This document shows positions 22,592-32,461 of a stretch of 64,000 nt of DNA, one piece after another (positions within the stretch are counted from its first letter, which is position 1; the number at the start of each line of letters is the position of its first letter). The DNA is taken from assembly GCA_020064725.1 (NCBI GenBank), contig JAGTWJ010000007.1, positions 1,240,001 to 1,304,000 on the forward strand, read 5' to 3'. The DNA comes from Drechslerella dactyloides (Eukaryota; Ascomycota; Orbiliomycetes; Orbiliales; Orbiliaceae). Below the pieces are notes generated by a model. It had not been told where the DNA came from and did no database searches. It was given only the letters and a program-made list of their open reading frames with translations. The translations under genes and the position numbers were made by a program.

Positions 22592-25500
22592 TTACGAGAA
22601 GTCAGCATCGATTTGGAGCATCTTGAGACGACAACATCGATAAATGATACATACCCAATCATTCTCGAATCCGACTTCGAGAAACGGCTGCTTGCAGGAG
22701 GCCAACCACGTGCACCTCAGCGAATCTATCAGTCGGTTCCAGCCGGACTACGAACAATCACCTTATCAGCCGCAAAACCATGTATACCATCCAACAATAA
22801 GCCAAGACGGAGAAACATTCGACAAATGATACATACGCCGCGGGTCCCGACGAATATGTCGCATTCGATAGCCATCGTCAGCTGCAACAGCCACTTTATC
22901 GTCAATTCCGTCCTATTCCCAAATTCCTTCAACTGCGTCTCCGGGCCGGTATTCAGCCCTGGCATCGCATACAATCAGCGTTTACGATCCACACAATCGA
23001 GAACGTGATCTCATGAGTGGTGGAGGACCTACGTGGAATGTCGGACCAGTACCATGTCCAGCGCGAGTTGCTGCCGCTGTACGAGAACGGCGTTATCCGG
23101 GGCATCGTCTTCATTTGTTCGATCACGTTGGGGTCCTCGGTGGACAGGAAGGCGCGCTTCCACGTGCCCAGCGGGTTTTCCGCGACGAATTTCTCCGCAC
23201 GGACGACGTAGTCGTTGAAGGGGACGAGGCGCATTTCTGAGCTATCATTGCAGGTTAGCATTATCACGCCGTGCGTGCTATGTGCGGGAATGGTGCTCGG
23301 GTTCCCGGGATGTGTCGTCATCGATGGAAAACGAGACTATACGGCAAGTATATTTGCCATATGGACGGTTCAGAAGAGACACCCTCCGACAGCCATGTGC
23401 GGATTTGAAACAGAAAATCACGGTAGTGCACATGGTGGGATTATGATACGCACCCTTTATCGCCATGTCGCACATGAATGCTGACCGTGCCCTCCGGCAT
23501 GGGAAACGGCATATCCACATCCTTCGGCTCGCCGTTGACGTCCCACCGGATACCCCGCTGCTTGACCTCACCGACTCTCATCTCCCTCAGTCTGCGAGAC
23601 GCGCCGCTGTTGAACCGCATAATGTACGCAGCGGCCTGCGCGCGCCACCAGTACTTTAGCATCTCACCCGTGACGTCTTCCTGCACCGTCTTCAGCGCCT
23701 CCTCGAAAACCGGCGGCACGGGCCATCTATTCTTTGCAAGGTACGCTTCGACATCGACGTCCACCACTTCCCCGTCGCCTGTAAAGATACTCTGAACGTC
23801 GCTCTTGATCCCTCGCTGATCCTTACTGCTGCAATTGCTCAGTCTTTCGAAGATACAGTCGAACGAACGTCCGCATGCGCCGCCGCTGTTCGAGATGAAA
23901 TGCTCGCCGGGCGAGGAGTCCATGGCGTAGAGGAGGATGCTGTTGGTTTGCAGCGCGACGGAAAGGTAGTCTGCGATCCGCTGGACGATTGCACCGAGTC
24001 CGAAGGCGTCGTCGCCGGGGAACTTGTTGAGGATGAGATAGCGTTGGCGGCTGCAGTCTGTGGGATTCTGCTTGCCGTGGAGGTACCGCTGCGTGGCTTT
24101 CGTCAATGCCATGAGTCCCTACGCCGTTACGATGTTAGAACGACGGCTATATATATATCCCGGATACGACCTGCTCTCCTCCCACGGATCAGGTAGTTTC
24201 CCCCTCTCCGAACGAAACAGAGGCCCAGAAGTTACAGAGGACGAAGGCATCACTTTCATGCTCGAAGGGGACTTTCAAAACCGCCCGCCATTTGGGTACA
24301 AGCCGGCGCCATATATATAGGCAGACGGGGAAGCATTCGCCGTCCATCTGGACGCGAAGAGACCGCATGCGGTGGGCACTCGATACGCTTGATCCTCAAA
24401 ACGAATATGCGGAAAGGAAATTCAATCCTAGTCAACTAGGAGATTGAGGTATGTGCTCACAGGCACCTGGCTTGCGAGACACCTTGAGACATCAATATGA
24501 TGAAGCGGCAAACTTGAGATGCGAAAGGAATTCGAAGACGCAGCCAACGGATGATCGAAGGTAGTCCCGGGGCCAGCCTCGAGACTGGACGGAGGCAGGC
24601 CTTGTGGTGGTATACCACCGAGAAATCGGCGCATAACTTGAGAAGAGATTCATAACAAATTCCGGCCGGAAATTCACAAATGAACGCTGATACAACGTCG
24701 AACCATATCTCAAAGCAAAACCAAATATGCATATATGACGGAAGAAATCGAAACACGAACAAACGTGACAAGGCGAATATGGAATAATACAAGATCCATC
24801 GCCAACCTCGAGGGAATAACATGAACGACATTAAACGAGACCGCTTCAACGCGAGCTACCATCCCCCATGGAGTTATTGTTCGGCGTCGATGGCCGCTAC
24901 CTTGGCCGGAGGAAGTTTGTACGCGAGAGGATGCAGCGAATTCTGACCGCCACTTCTATGGGATTGCTACAGCGGTCCAGTGGCTGCTGGCCATATTCTC
25001 AAGGTTGCGGAAAGGATGTTATGGGCTGGTCAAGGATTGATCTGATATTGCAAGAAGTATCGGGTTGGATGAGGATCGACTATGTCCGACGAAGTCGAGT
25101 ACATGGGATGAAACCAACCATCAAGAAAGCATTCCGGAACATGAACGCCGATGCCCTCTAGTTGAATCAAGGGCTCTGAACTTCCTCGACGTTGAACATG
25201 TCTCAGTGAAGCCTCCGATTACGAACCGCTCGAAGCCTCGAAATGAAGTCGACAAATCGACAACCCACCGATAATTATGCGAAAGAGCATATGGCACAAG
25301 AGATACAACCCATGAGGCCAAACTTGCAGCTTGTCCCATTAACCAGACACCGTTCTTCGGCTTATCTTATGTAAGCCAAAGAACAGCAGGCCGGCGTCGC
25401 AAGACACTATTCTGAAACGATCGCATGCAGACTCGACGAACTTGCAGAGTGGAGGTTCATGAGCTGGTGTAAACCCCCATCGAACTCTACCATTCATCAA

Positions 25501-28346
25501 AATGTCGACTGATACAAGTACTAGTACGTTTGTCCGTGGTTGTCGCTAAGAATGACAGCATGCACAGGCTGGATATATATACCCATGGGAGACATCCAAC
25601 AAGAGACATGACTCGAAAGACTTTAAAAGCTGCCGACCGATTCCATGTGCAGTTGAGCAGTCTGTGATAAAATGATTTTGACTGGAGAAATGATGCTGGA
25701 CTCCGTCCTCTCACCTAGTACTCTTTTCCAAATAAGAAAAAAAAAGAGAAGAAAAAAAAAGGGACGGGTGAACCCCAGAAAGTCCTCGGATGCGATGAGA
25801 GATAATACAGATGCACAGGCATGATTCGCAAGCTCCTCGGATGCTCTAAACCAAATGAACAAGAGTGGCTCGTTCGGGATCCATGGAATAACAGAACGGT
25901 CTCGTACGATCGATTCGTTGGGAGGGGAAAGCATGGAAACGGAATCGAAGATCAATTGATGATTTGATAGGCACTAGAAAGGCGAAAATGGATGAGCAGC
26001 CACAGAAAGCTCAAGCATCCTCTGCTATCGCGTGATACCCGGATATCGGTGTATCGTCCATACATCCCTGTAGCACAGCGCGGCTTACATGGGAAACATA
26101 ACCCGTCGTCGGGATGTTCGGCGCTGCACCTTGCGCAGTCATCAGACGAGATGCTCGCTAATGTTGAAAGCGGACTGACGCTCAATCTCGGGGGAAAATG
26201 CAATATGAGTCTTGAGACCGGGTGTTCTGCCGTTCAGACAATGATAACGGGAAATGTGGGATTGTGGGATATCGATAATAAGTGTAAATCCTATTCCTGC
26301 CACTGGCAATATCAACTGACAACTATCAATCAGCAGAAATGGTGAATTGGCTCGATGCCAGGATGCACCTGCGACACTACATATGCTGGATAATTGTGAT
26401 GTCCTTCTCGTCGACGTGAAAATTATGGACCGAAGACTGCAAATTATAAACGACGAGACAAATGAAGCGCTCGTACAACACAGATCTCTGCTTCCTCCAT
26501 GAGGGCTATCGCTGTTCTGAACTGCGACATGATGCTTGGGTTTCGACAGGATACTGGGTTTCGACATGCCGGATCGAGATCTATCTCACCCACAAAACTT
26601 TGTCCCGACTGAACAAAAACTTGATGTAGAAGTTTTCTTTCTATGCGTTCGGCTTCGCAAGAGAGAAGCACACACGGACATTGAATCATCTCGTCAACCA
26701 CGCCGAGCACCGTTGGATATGATTCCGGCAGATGCATCCGTGAGATATTCCCAGCAGATGCTCCGCTGAGTATCCAGAAATAATAAGATTCCAGCAGATG
26801 CTCCGCCAAGGGTATCACTGCGGTTATGGTGGAGCAGCGGCATAATGAACGGAATAGACGCGAAAAAGCGGTCAATCTGAACGAAATAAAGCAACGTGGA
26901 AGCTAAATGGACCGCGAACAAATAAACCGGATTCTCTGCAAACGGCGATGTCCTCTAGCAAACCTCGCATTCATGCCTCCAGAAGACAAGCAGGAAATAC
27001 CGTCATGTCAACTTCAAAGGAAAAGGACGGGTTTCGCATGAGAAAGAATGGAGAGAGCAGGATGGATGAGAATAGACCATTTCAACCGAATGGGAAAGAA
27101 CGGCCGACAAGAGTGGATTAACTGATGTCGAGAGGAAGAACAGTCCCGCCTGTCTCGTGCTATGAACCGCACTGCAGTTCTCGAGCGGATCAAGCTGGAT
27201 TTTCATGCAAAGGCGATAAATACCGGCTTGCGAGAAGGCTCACCAACTTGGAATGACACACCTGGGACGGTCGACACAAATATGAATAATTGGACCGACA
27301 TCGAAAAAGGAGGAGCCAATAGGCATGTAAATCGATAGGAAAGAGTGGACCAACAAGATATCCAATGCGAAGGATCGAGACGATGAGTATGAGAAGGAAC
27401 GAGATGATGAAAATGAGAAAGAACGGGTCAATATCAAATGTTAATGAGCAGGAATTGCGAGAGGATTATACGAAAATATGAAAGAATGGGCCTCTATAGA
27501 ATGGGAGAAATAAAATGATAGTCTGATAAAACGGAAAAACCAAAGGCTCATGAGGCCCCTAGAGCAAAGAAAAGGAAGGATATAGTCGATACCAACGAGA
27601 ATGGATCAACCGATAGCAGAATATGAGAGATTGGATTGACTTCAATTGATCAAATGAGAACGGATTGATAACAAGGGAGGAACGGAGATCAAGATGAATT
27701 GAATCATCATATAAGACAACCGGACCGATATCATGATATCAAATAAGAGATATTCCACCAGATCCAGTTATATGTCTCCATCGGATAATATTCTTCACGC
27801 CATCGCATGATCATATGAATCAATCCAAAAGTACTCCTATATGAATAATATTCTCTCACACTGATAGTATGATCTCGCTGCTCCGCAGTTCGCATAAATA
27901 TAAATATAAACATAATATATGAAATTTAATGCACTCACATGATCGTCCTGGCTCTCGACCAAATCCAGCCAGTCCGCCGATTTTGTAATCCCGTACACCA
28001 ATTTTATACTCTCATCCCGACTCCTATATATATTCGCACCAACGGACCCAGAATTGACAGTGCTGATCTGCGCAAGATATGACTGTTCCAACGGCCCATA
28101 ATTTTTATCAATCGTATCTTTGACCTTCTCACCGATACTATCCGCCGATTGGACTGGACTGTCGGTAGCTATATCGATACTGGTGTCGGATGTAGGATCA
28201 GGCTGGCTGCGGGACTGGAGGACGATCTGGTAGGGGGAGCAGAAATGCCACAGTGCCAGTGCGAGTAATACGTACCCGCACTGATACACGACCCTCGACC
28301 TCCTATAGCGGAATGCCATCCGCTCTTGATCTTTTGGGAACAGCAT
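22592..28346 (-). CDS. GT23 family glycosyltransferase, FUT8-like (519 aa, 5 exons, one 3.8-kb intron)
   Basis: GT23 enzymes transfer fucose from GDP-fucose; the animal member FUT8 makes core alpha-1,6-fucose on N-glycans in the Golgi. Exons (minus): 28346-27939, 24118-23454, 23241-23033, 22958-22837 and 22747-22592; all joins keep frame (519 residues). Exon 1 gives a type II anchor (VVYQCGYVLLALALWHF) and a stem ending KSADWLDLVESQDDH. Exon 2 resumes at the point where FUT8 has its ..QNPxDCS.. segment (LHGKQNPTDCSRQRYLI), then WWRAQAAAYIMRF and the sugar-nucleotide motif SIHVRHGDKG. Exon 3 gives FLSTEDPNVIEQM, exon 4 gives CDIFVGTRG, and exon 5 gives GWNRLIDSLRCTWL. The second Arg of the animal HVRR motif is His here. 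The last ~14 codons after ENDW may be intron instead. Intron 1 is 3820 bp against 50-210 bp elsewhere. Family is clear; donor, acceptor and linkage are not known. Confidence 0.82.
24228..24391 (+). pseudogene. Decayed second copy of the acidic-motif protein
   Basis: 24228-24308 encodes EVTEDEGITFMLEGDFQNRP + PFGYKP. It shares 14 of 26 aligned residues with the motif in the 159-aa frame at 20477-20956, and most of the rest are conservative swaps. A TAG at 24318-24320 is followed in the same frame by ADGEAFAVHLDAKRPHAVG up to a TGA at 24389-24391, so the original reading may have continued. No start codon with good context precedes it. It lies inside the FUT8-like intron on the opposite strand. 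Confidence 0.5.
25118..25155 (+). pseudogene. Fragment matching 21731-21773
   Basis: Encodes KPTIKKAFRNMNADAL. The DNA matches AACCATCAAGCAAGCCTTCC of the other copy with few changes. It lies ~890 bp after the motif at 24228, close to the ~970 bp separating the equivalent elements at 20762 and 21731. The two regions are therefore probably diverged copies of one duplicated unit. A weakly similar continuation follows (SRALNFLDVEHVSV). Confidence 0.55.
26721..26810 (+). repeat. Three copies of a 24-bp repeat
   Basis: Copies at 26721-26744, 26747-26770 and 26787-26810 share ATTCC(A/G)GCAGATGC followed by TCCG and a purine-rich end. Spacing is irregular (26 and 40 bp). It lies within the long FUT8-like intron. 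Confidence 0.7.
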
Positions 28347-30129
28347 TGTAACTTCGCGACTAGAGTTCTATTTCATGGAAGTTGTTACGGTCGTGGGTGT
28401 GGCGGATATATACGTGGTGTCCGGGTAAATTCAGTGGACAGGGGATGGGTGAAACGGCGACGGATACAGCCGCGATAGGGAAGCGCATCCGACGAACCGG
28501 CGTTTCACAATCACGCTATCCGCATCGTGATTCGCATCGTGACATTCACATATGTACATCGTGATGGATGTCGGAGAGGGTGGCGAAAATACCACGTGGG
28601 GATGTGTTGGGGGGTTGACGAGAAGTGCGGATCAAACGGACGGTGAAATTACGGGGAAATATTTCTATAAATGACTCCTTCAGCTGAGTTGCAGCTGCAC
28701 GCACCTTTTTCATCATCACCGACAAATCGCTGCAAACGGAGGAAAATGGAGGGAAAGTTGATGAAACATTATGAATGACTGCTCGACGGGCGCTCATGAA
28801 AGCATGTTGGAGGTCAGGCAGCCACACAGGCTTTCATCGATGCGATGAAATCCGGTGACCTGGTGCCGGAGAACATCTACAAAGGAATGCGGTCAATAAA
28901 ACACCGACTGCAGCTGCAGCCACTACGCGAACCGAAGGGCCACAATGGAGGCTTTTGTCCTCGAACTACCGGTCCAGCAAAGACATTGTGGACACGGTCT
29001 CGAGATCCGTACTGCGGGTCCTGCGCTGATAACTGCGATACGGTTCTCAAGGCGGGCTGTGAGCTTCGGCTTCATAGCCAGGACGCCGTCTCCGACTTGT
29101 TCGCTGGATTGAAGCCAAGTCTTGCTCCATGGTGTCGCTTCGACCGCTCCTGCAGCTGGCACCGTCACTTGGACCAGCTCAGGCGTCCGCATATTGTGTC
29201 TGCACCCAGACTCGAGTCGCTAGCCATGGCGATTCCGTTTTGAACAGCAATGCTGGATGGTCGACGAGATCTGGAATGTGGTTCTGCAGACGTCTAGAAG
29301 GGCTTTCTCAACGCCACGCTGGCTCTCTCTCCGCAGAACGATACTGCCTCGACACACGCCCATGGGTGGATCCAAATTTAACGGCCCGACGGAATTACGA
29401 TTGAATAGAACACAAATCTATTATATTTCATGCTCATTCGAGAACCTACGATAGCACAACCAAGAAAACAAGCGCCCGCAGACTATAATTCCAAACCTGG
29501 TGCGCAGGGTAGACCGATACCAGACGCCGGCTCCTGGATTCGAAGCAATCTTCCGCAAATAGCTCTCACCTAATAATCCAGTTTGAACCCAACCTCAGGG
29601 GGGACGAAGTTGTACCCACCTTTCACGCGTCGGCTTCTAACGAGGACAGCCAGGTCGACAAGGCACCTACGACCAGCGGTATCCACGACGAGCAGACCCT
29701 CGACTGCTGTATGAATCGATGATATCATACATGCTTCGCTACATCCGCTAATTTTCGAAGCACCACTCCCGGCACTTGATAATTCAGTTCGAGTCAAATC
29801 CAGGCGTGTCGACCATCCATCCTCGACAATTCATCGCTTGATTATCTATCGCTCAGCTATCCTTGCTTTATCATCCATCGCCCGCCTTACGCTCGAAAGT
29901 TCAAGTACTTACTTATACTCTCATTTGACCATCTGCTGGCTTTCCTACTTGAAGCAGTGCACATATATATGCATATTTCACCCAACCCGGCCGCCTCGAC
30001 ACCCGCTACCAACTACTTGGACAACACCTGGGACGAATGAAGGAAGTCACTGCAGGAACCGATACCTGCATCGAAAGTTCCCGATGAGCTGAAACAGAAA
30101 GGGCTTCCATGTATCAAGCTCGACAAGAT
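28347..30129. other. Upstream flank of the FUT8-like gene, no intact gene
   Basis: Contains the promoter side of the FUT8-like gene. Overlapping frames of 60-132 codons occur on both strands at 28846-29243, but none has a family signature. One minus-strand frame with stops (near 28930-29060) reads RTVSQLSAQDPQYGSRDR and looks like decayed coding sequence. Near 30000-30100 the plus strand begins to resemble the trypsin-like gene weakly. Confidence 0.4.
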
Positions 30130-30348
30130 CGTCCTTTCAAGCAGCCTCCATGTCCTCAGGAAGATCGTGGAATATTACACAGACCAAGAACACAGAGTCC
30201 GGATTTTGGATGGAACCTGGTATCTCTGTATTGGCGCTATATTTCGCGGAGTGGTCAAATTAATACTCCGCGGAAAGTGAACTTTTAACGTTGACGAACG
30301 ATACATCCCTGAACATCGCACTGTCCGTCGCTGATACAAGCATCTGAA
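30130..30348 (+). pseudogene. Decayed partial copy of the trypsin-like gene
   Basis: About 220 bp aligning with 16500-16710 of the intact peptidase gene at high DNA identity (shared runs such as GAGTCCGGATTTTGGATGGA and GAAAGTGAACTTTTAACG). Small insertions and deletions break the frame. In the segment equivalent to the His motif, CTACATTTCGCGGAG has become CTATATTTCGCGGAG, so the presumed catalytic His would read Tyr. Flanking parts of the gene are absent. A non-functional duplicate fragment 13.6 kb from the parent. Confidence 0.88.
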
Positions 30349-32107
30349 GATCCTCAACGGACGGCATCGTATGTATATATTCACGCTTAATCCCTCGGAA
30401 TACCTGCCATCGGCTGCGGCACAAGAATGGGAGGAAGTAGCCAAGGGAAGGTATGATGACACCTGGGATGAACGAAATACATGAGGACTTGAATTCCCGG
30501 CATATCACACGATCGCACGCCCTTTGAAGTTATATGTACACCTGAGTAAACTGTCGAATGACCGGGTGCTATTGCGAAACACATAGAGCCAGTAACCATG
30601 GCTGCTGGAAGATTCTGAAGGTGTTGCTTGCTGCTATTCTCTACTACTATTCTGTGTCGCGCTGGAAGCTTCTCGACAGTGCTCGTCCACAGTCAGCGAC
30701 GTTTCCACCATGAATACAGCTGAAGCGGGAGGTCTTATGGACTGTGGACTGGGAGATGATTAGATTTATGTTTATATTCACACAGCGCATCTACAGCGCA
30801 CATCTGCAGATGGGCGGAAGGTCGCCCGCAGATTGAAGCCGATAAACCATTCCTGGATGCCGCAAATTGCGCCATAATCGACTGCGCAAATGGAACCGTA
30901 TATAAGCAGCCGCAGGAGCTTGCCTCCCCTTCCTCTTCCATCCTTCCTCTTACATCCACCCTGGGTATAATGTTCACACCCGCCAATATAACAGACAACG
31001 TCGAGGCACTTTACAATAGATGCTTCGGCCGTCTCTCGAATTCCACCGCGCCGCATCCTTCACGTTGGCTGAACTCCTTACCGTCCCCCTTATCTTCCGG
31101 CAGCCCTTAGAGCTCGCTTGCCACTTGCCGCGTCGTCTGCAGCCGGCCATGGCTGCACTCCCTCGAAAGTGACGGCACACGCGAAGACTACAAATGTACA
31201 TCCAAGACGATGATTTCTTGGCCGATAAAATGGCAGGCCAGTTGTTGGTAATGGTGATACGGACTGTCGACGCAAACCAGGCCGGTACGTCGACTCTGAT
31301 CCTGAATTTGTTACGGCTTACAAGGGCACGCAACTGACTTTACACAGATGCTCCGACAACGCTGAAGGCTGACCTACGACAGCAATATCTGAAGAGTCGC
31401 CCATCGATGTCTTGTCGAACTAGACGAAACAGGCGACGACGATGCGATGCAGCCTGGCATCTACCCGTTCAACCATGTTCTGGCCAACAGCATGGCGTTG
31501 GTGACTTTGTACCGACAAATACTATGTATCATCAAAATAGACGGCAACAGACTCCGCTTGTGCGGATGGATTATGGCTGGGAGCCCGGAGCGCTGGCGAC
31601 GAGAGTGCCAGAGGGTATGACGCGGTGACAGAGATGGTGATCAATACAAGATATCATGTGGATCGGGTGTGTGGGGTATCCTACTCTCTGGGAATGAACC
31701 TCAACCTAGCCAGCGAGCGCCATATGCTTCGTATACATGTCGAATACTGCAAGCTCAAATGACCAGAATGCCTACGCCGAATCCCGGTGCATGGTACGAC
31801 TTCAAAAAATGGAAGACACCATAGAGAAACATGACTGCACAAAGCGTGCTTGTTGAAGAAAGGCTTCGTCATGCAGCTATGTTATATATACATCGACGCC
31901 GATAGTACCTCGCTCTCTTCAAACAACGATGGTGGCGGCGAATACTACAGCTAGCTCGATCGTACCCGATGCTCTGAGCATTCGAGCGTTCGCCGCAACC
32001 CTGATGTCACGCGGATCCAGCTTCTGCCGATTCTGTTTCTTCCCCGAGCTGTTTTGCACGGGATGCACCGAGTCAGTGTTTCGTACCACCTATCCGACCG
32101 ATTATCA

Positions 32108-32275
32108 CTAGGTTCGATGACCGCCGACGACCAGCTCGAAGAGTACCGCTGCATTTTTCAGGAACCCATACACATCCACGGCCACTGGGTTGTCGGCGCA
32201 TTTCTCCTGCTTCTGGCCTCCGTCGATGAGGCGTTCTACGAGCCGCTCCCCTACACGGAGGCTCAGACCTCCCAT
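32108..32275 (-). CDS. Possible gene fragment with strong coding bias
   Basis: A 55-codon minus-strand frame from the Met at 32275, starting MGGLSLRVGERLVERLIDGG and containing NPVAVDVYGFLKNAAVLFEL before VVGGHRT and a stop. The third codon positions are mostly G or C, as in the conserved genes of this window, and the product has no low-complexity sequence. I find no convincing upstream or downstream exon and no family. Probably an exon of a decayed or unmodelled gene. Confidence 0.3.
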   Translation of the reverse strand: MGGLSLRVGERLVERLIDGGQKQEKCADNPVAVDVYGFLKNAAVLFELVVGGHRT

Positions 32276-32415
32276 CGCTGACCATCCCACACCTACCTCT
32301 CACCGCTCATCCGTATCCGAGAGTTGCAGGCTGATTACAACTGATTGGCCGTCTACCGATTAACGCCAATTTCTCTGAGGATGCGAACATTCGAGCGTGC
32401 GGTCGAATGCTCGCG

Positions 32416-32461
32416 TCTTCGCGGAAAACGTCGAATGTTCAAATCTTCGCGGAAAACGTCG
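32416..32461 (+). repeat. 18-bp direct repeat TCTTCGCGGAAAACGTCG, two copies
   Basis: Perfect copies at 32416-32433 and 32444-32461, period 28 bp, embedded in a block rich in TCGAATG and GCGTGCTCGC words. Similar words recur at 45451-45580 upstream of SHY1. Confidence 0.85.

Larger units (their letters stand above)
24119..27938. other. 3.8-kb intron or insertion splitting the FUT8-like gene
   Basis: Bounded on the minus strand by donor GTGAGT (27938) and an acceptor ending CGTAACGGCGTAG (24119). It contains plus-strand coding fragments related to the accessory DNA outside the gene (24228-24320 and 25118-25155), a plus-strand 117-codon Cys-containing frame at 25992-26345, a short tandem repeat at 26721-26810 and a purine-rich tract at about 26990-27720. 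No transposon ends were identified. Either a normal short intron was enlarged by insertion, or the gene is broken. Confidence 0.7.

Noticed and set aside
22644..22740. A third apparent copy of the acidic motif (plus strand, ILESDFEKRLLAGGQPRAP)
   Set aside because: It is the exact antisense of the last FUT8-like exon (GWNRLIDSLRCTWL ... FLEVGFEND), so the resemblance is coincidental.
26990..27720. CRISPR-like or satellite array in the purine-rich tract
   Set aside because: Repeats are loose, of variable length and spacing; a CRISPR array is not expected in a fungal nuclear genome.
27939..28346. Treating the membrane-anchor exon as a separate small gene
   Set aside because: It ends at a consensus donor in a phase that joins the catalytic exon exactly where FUT8 proteins continue; no stop follows in a sensible frame. 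Kept as exon 1, with the doubt stated.
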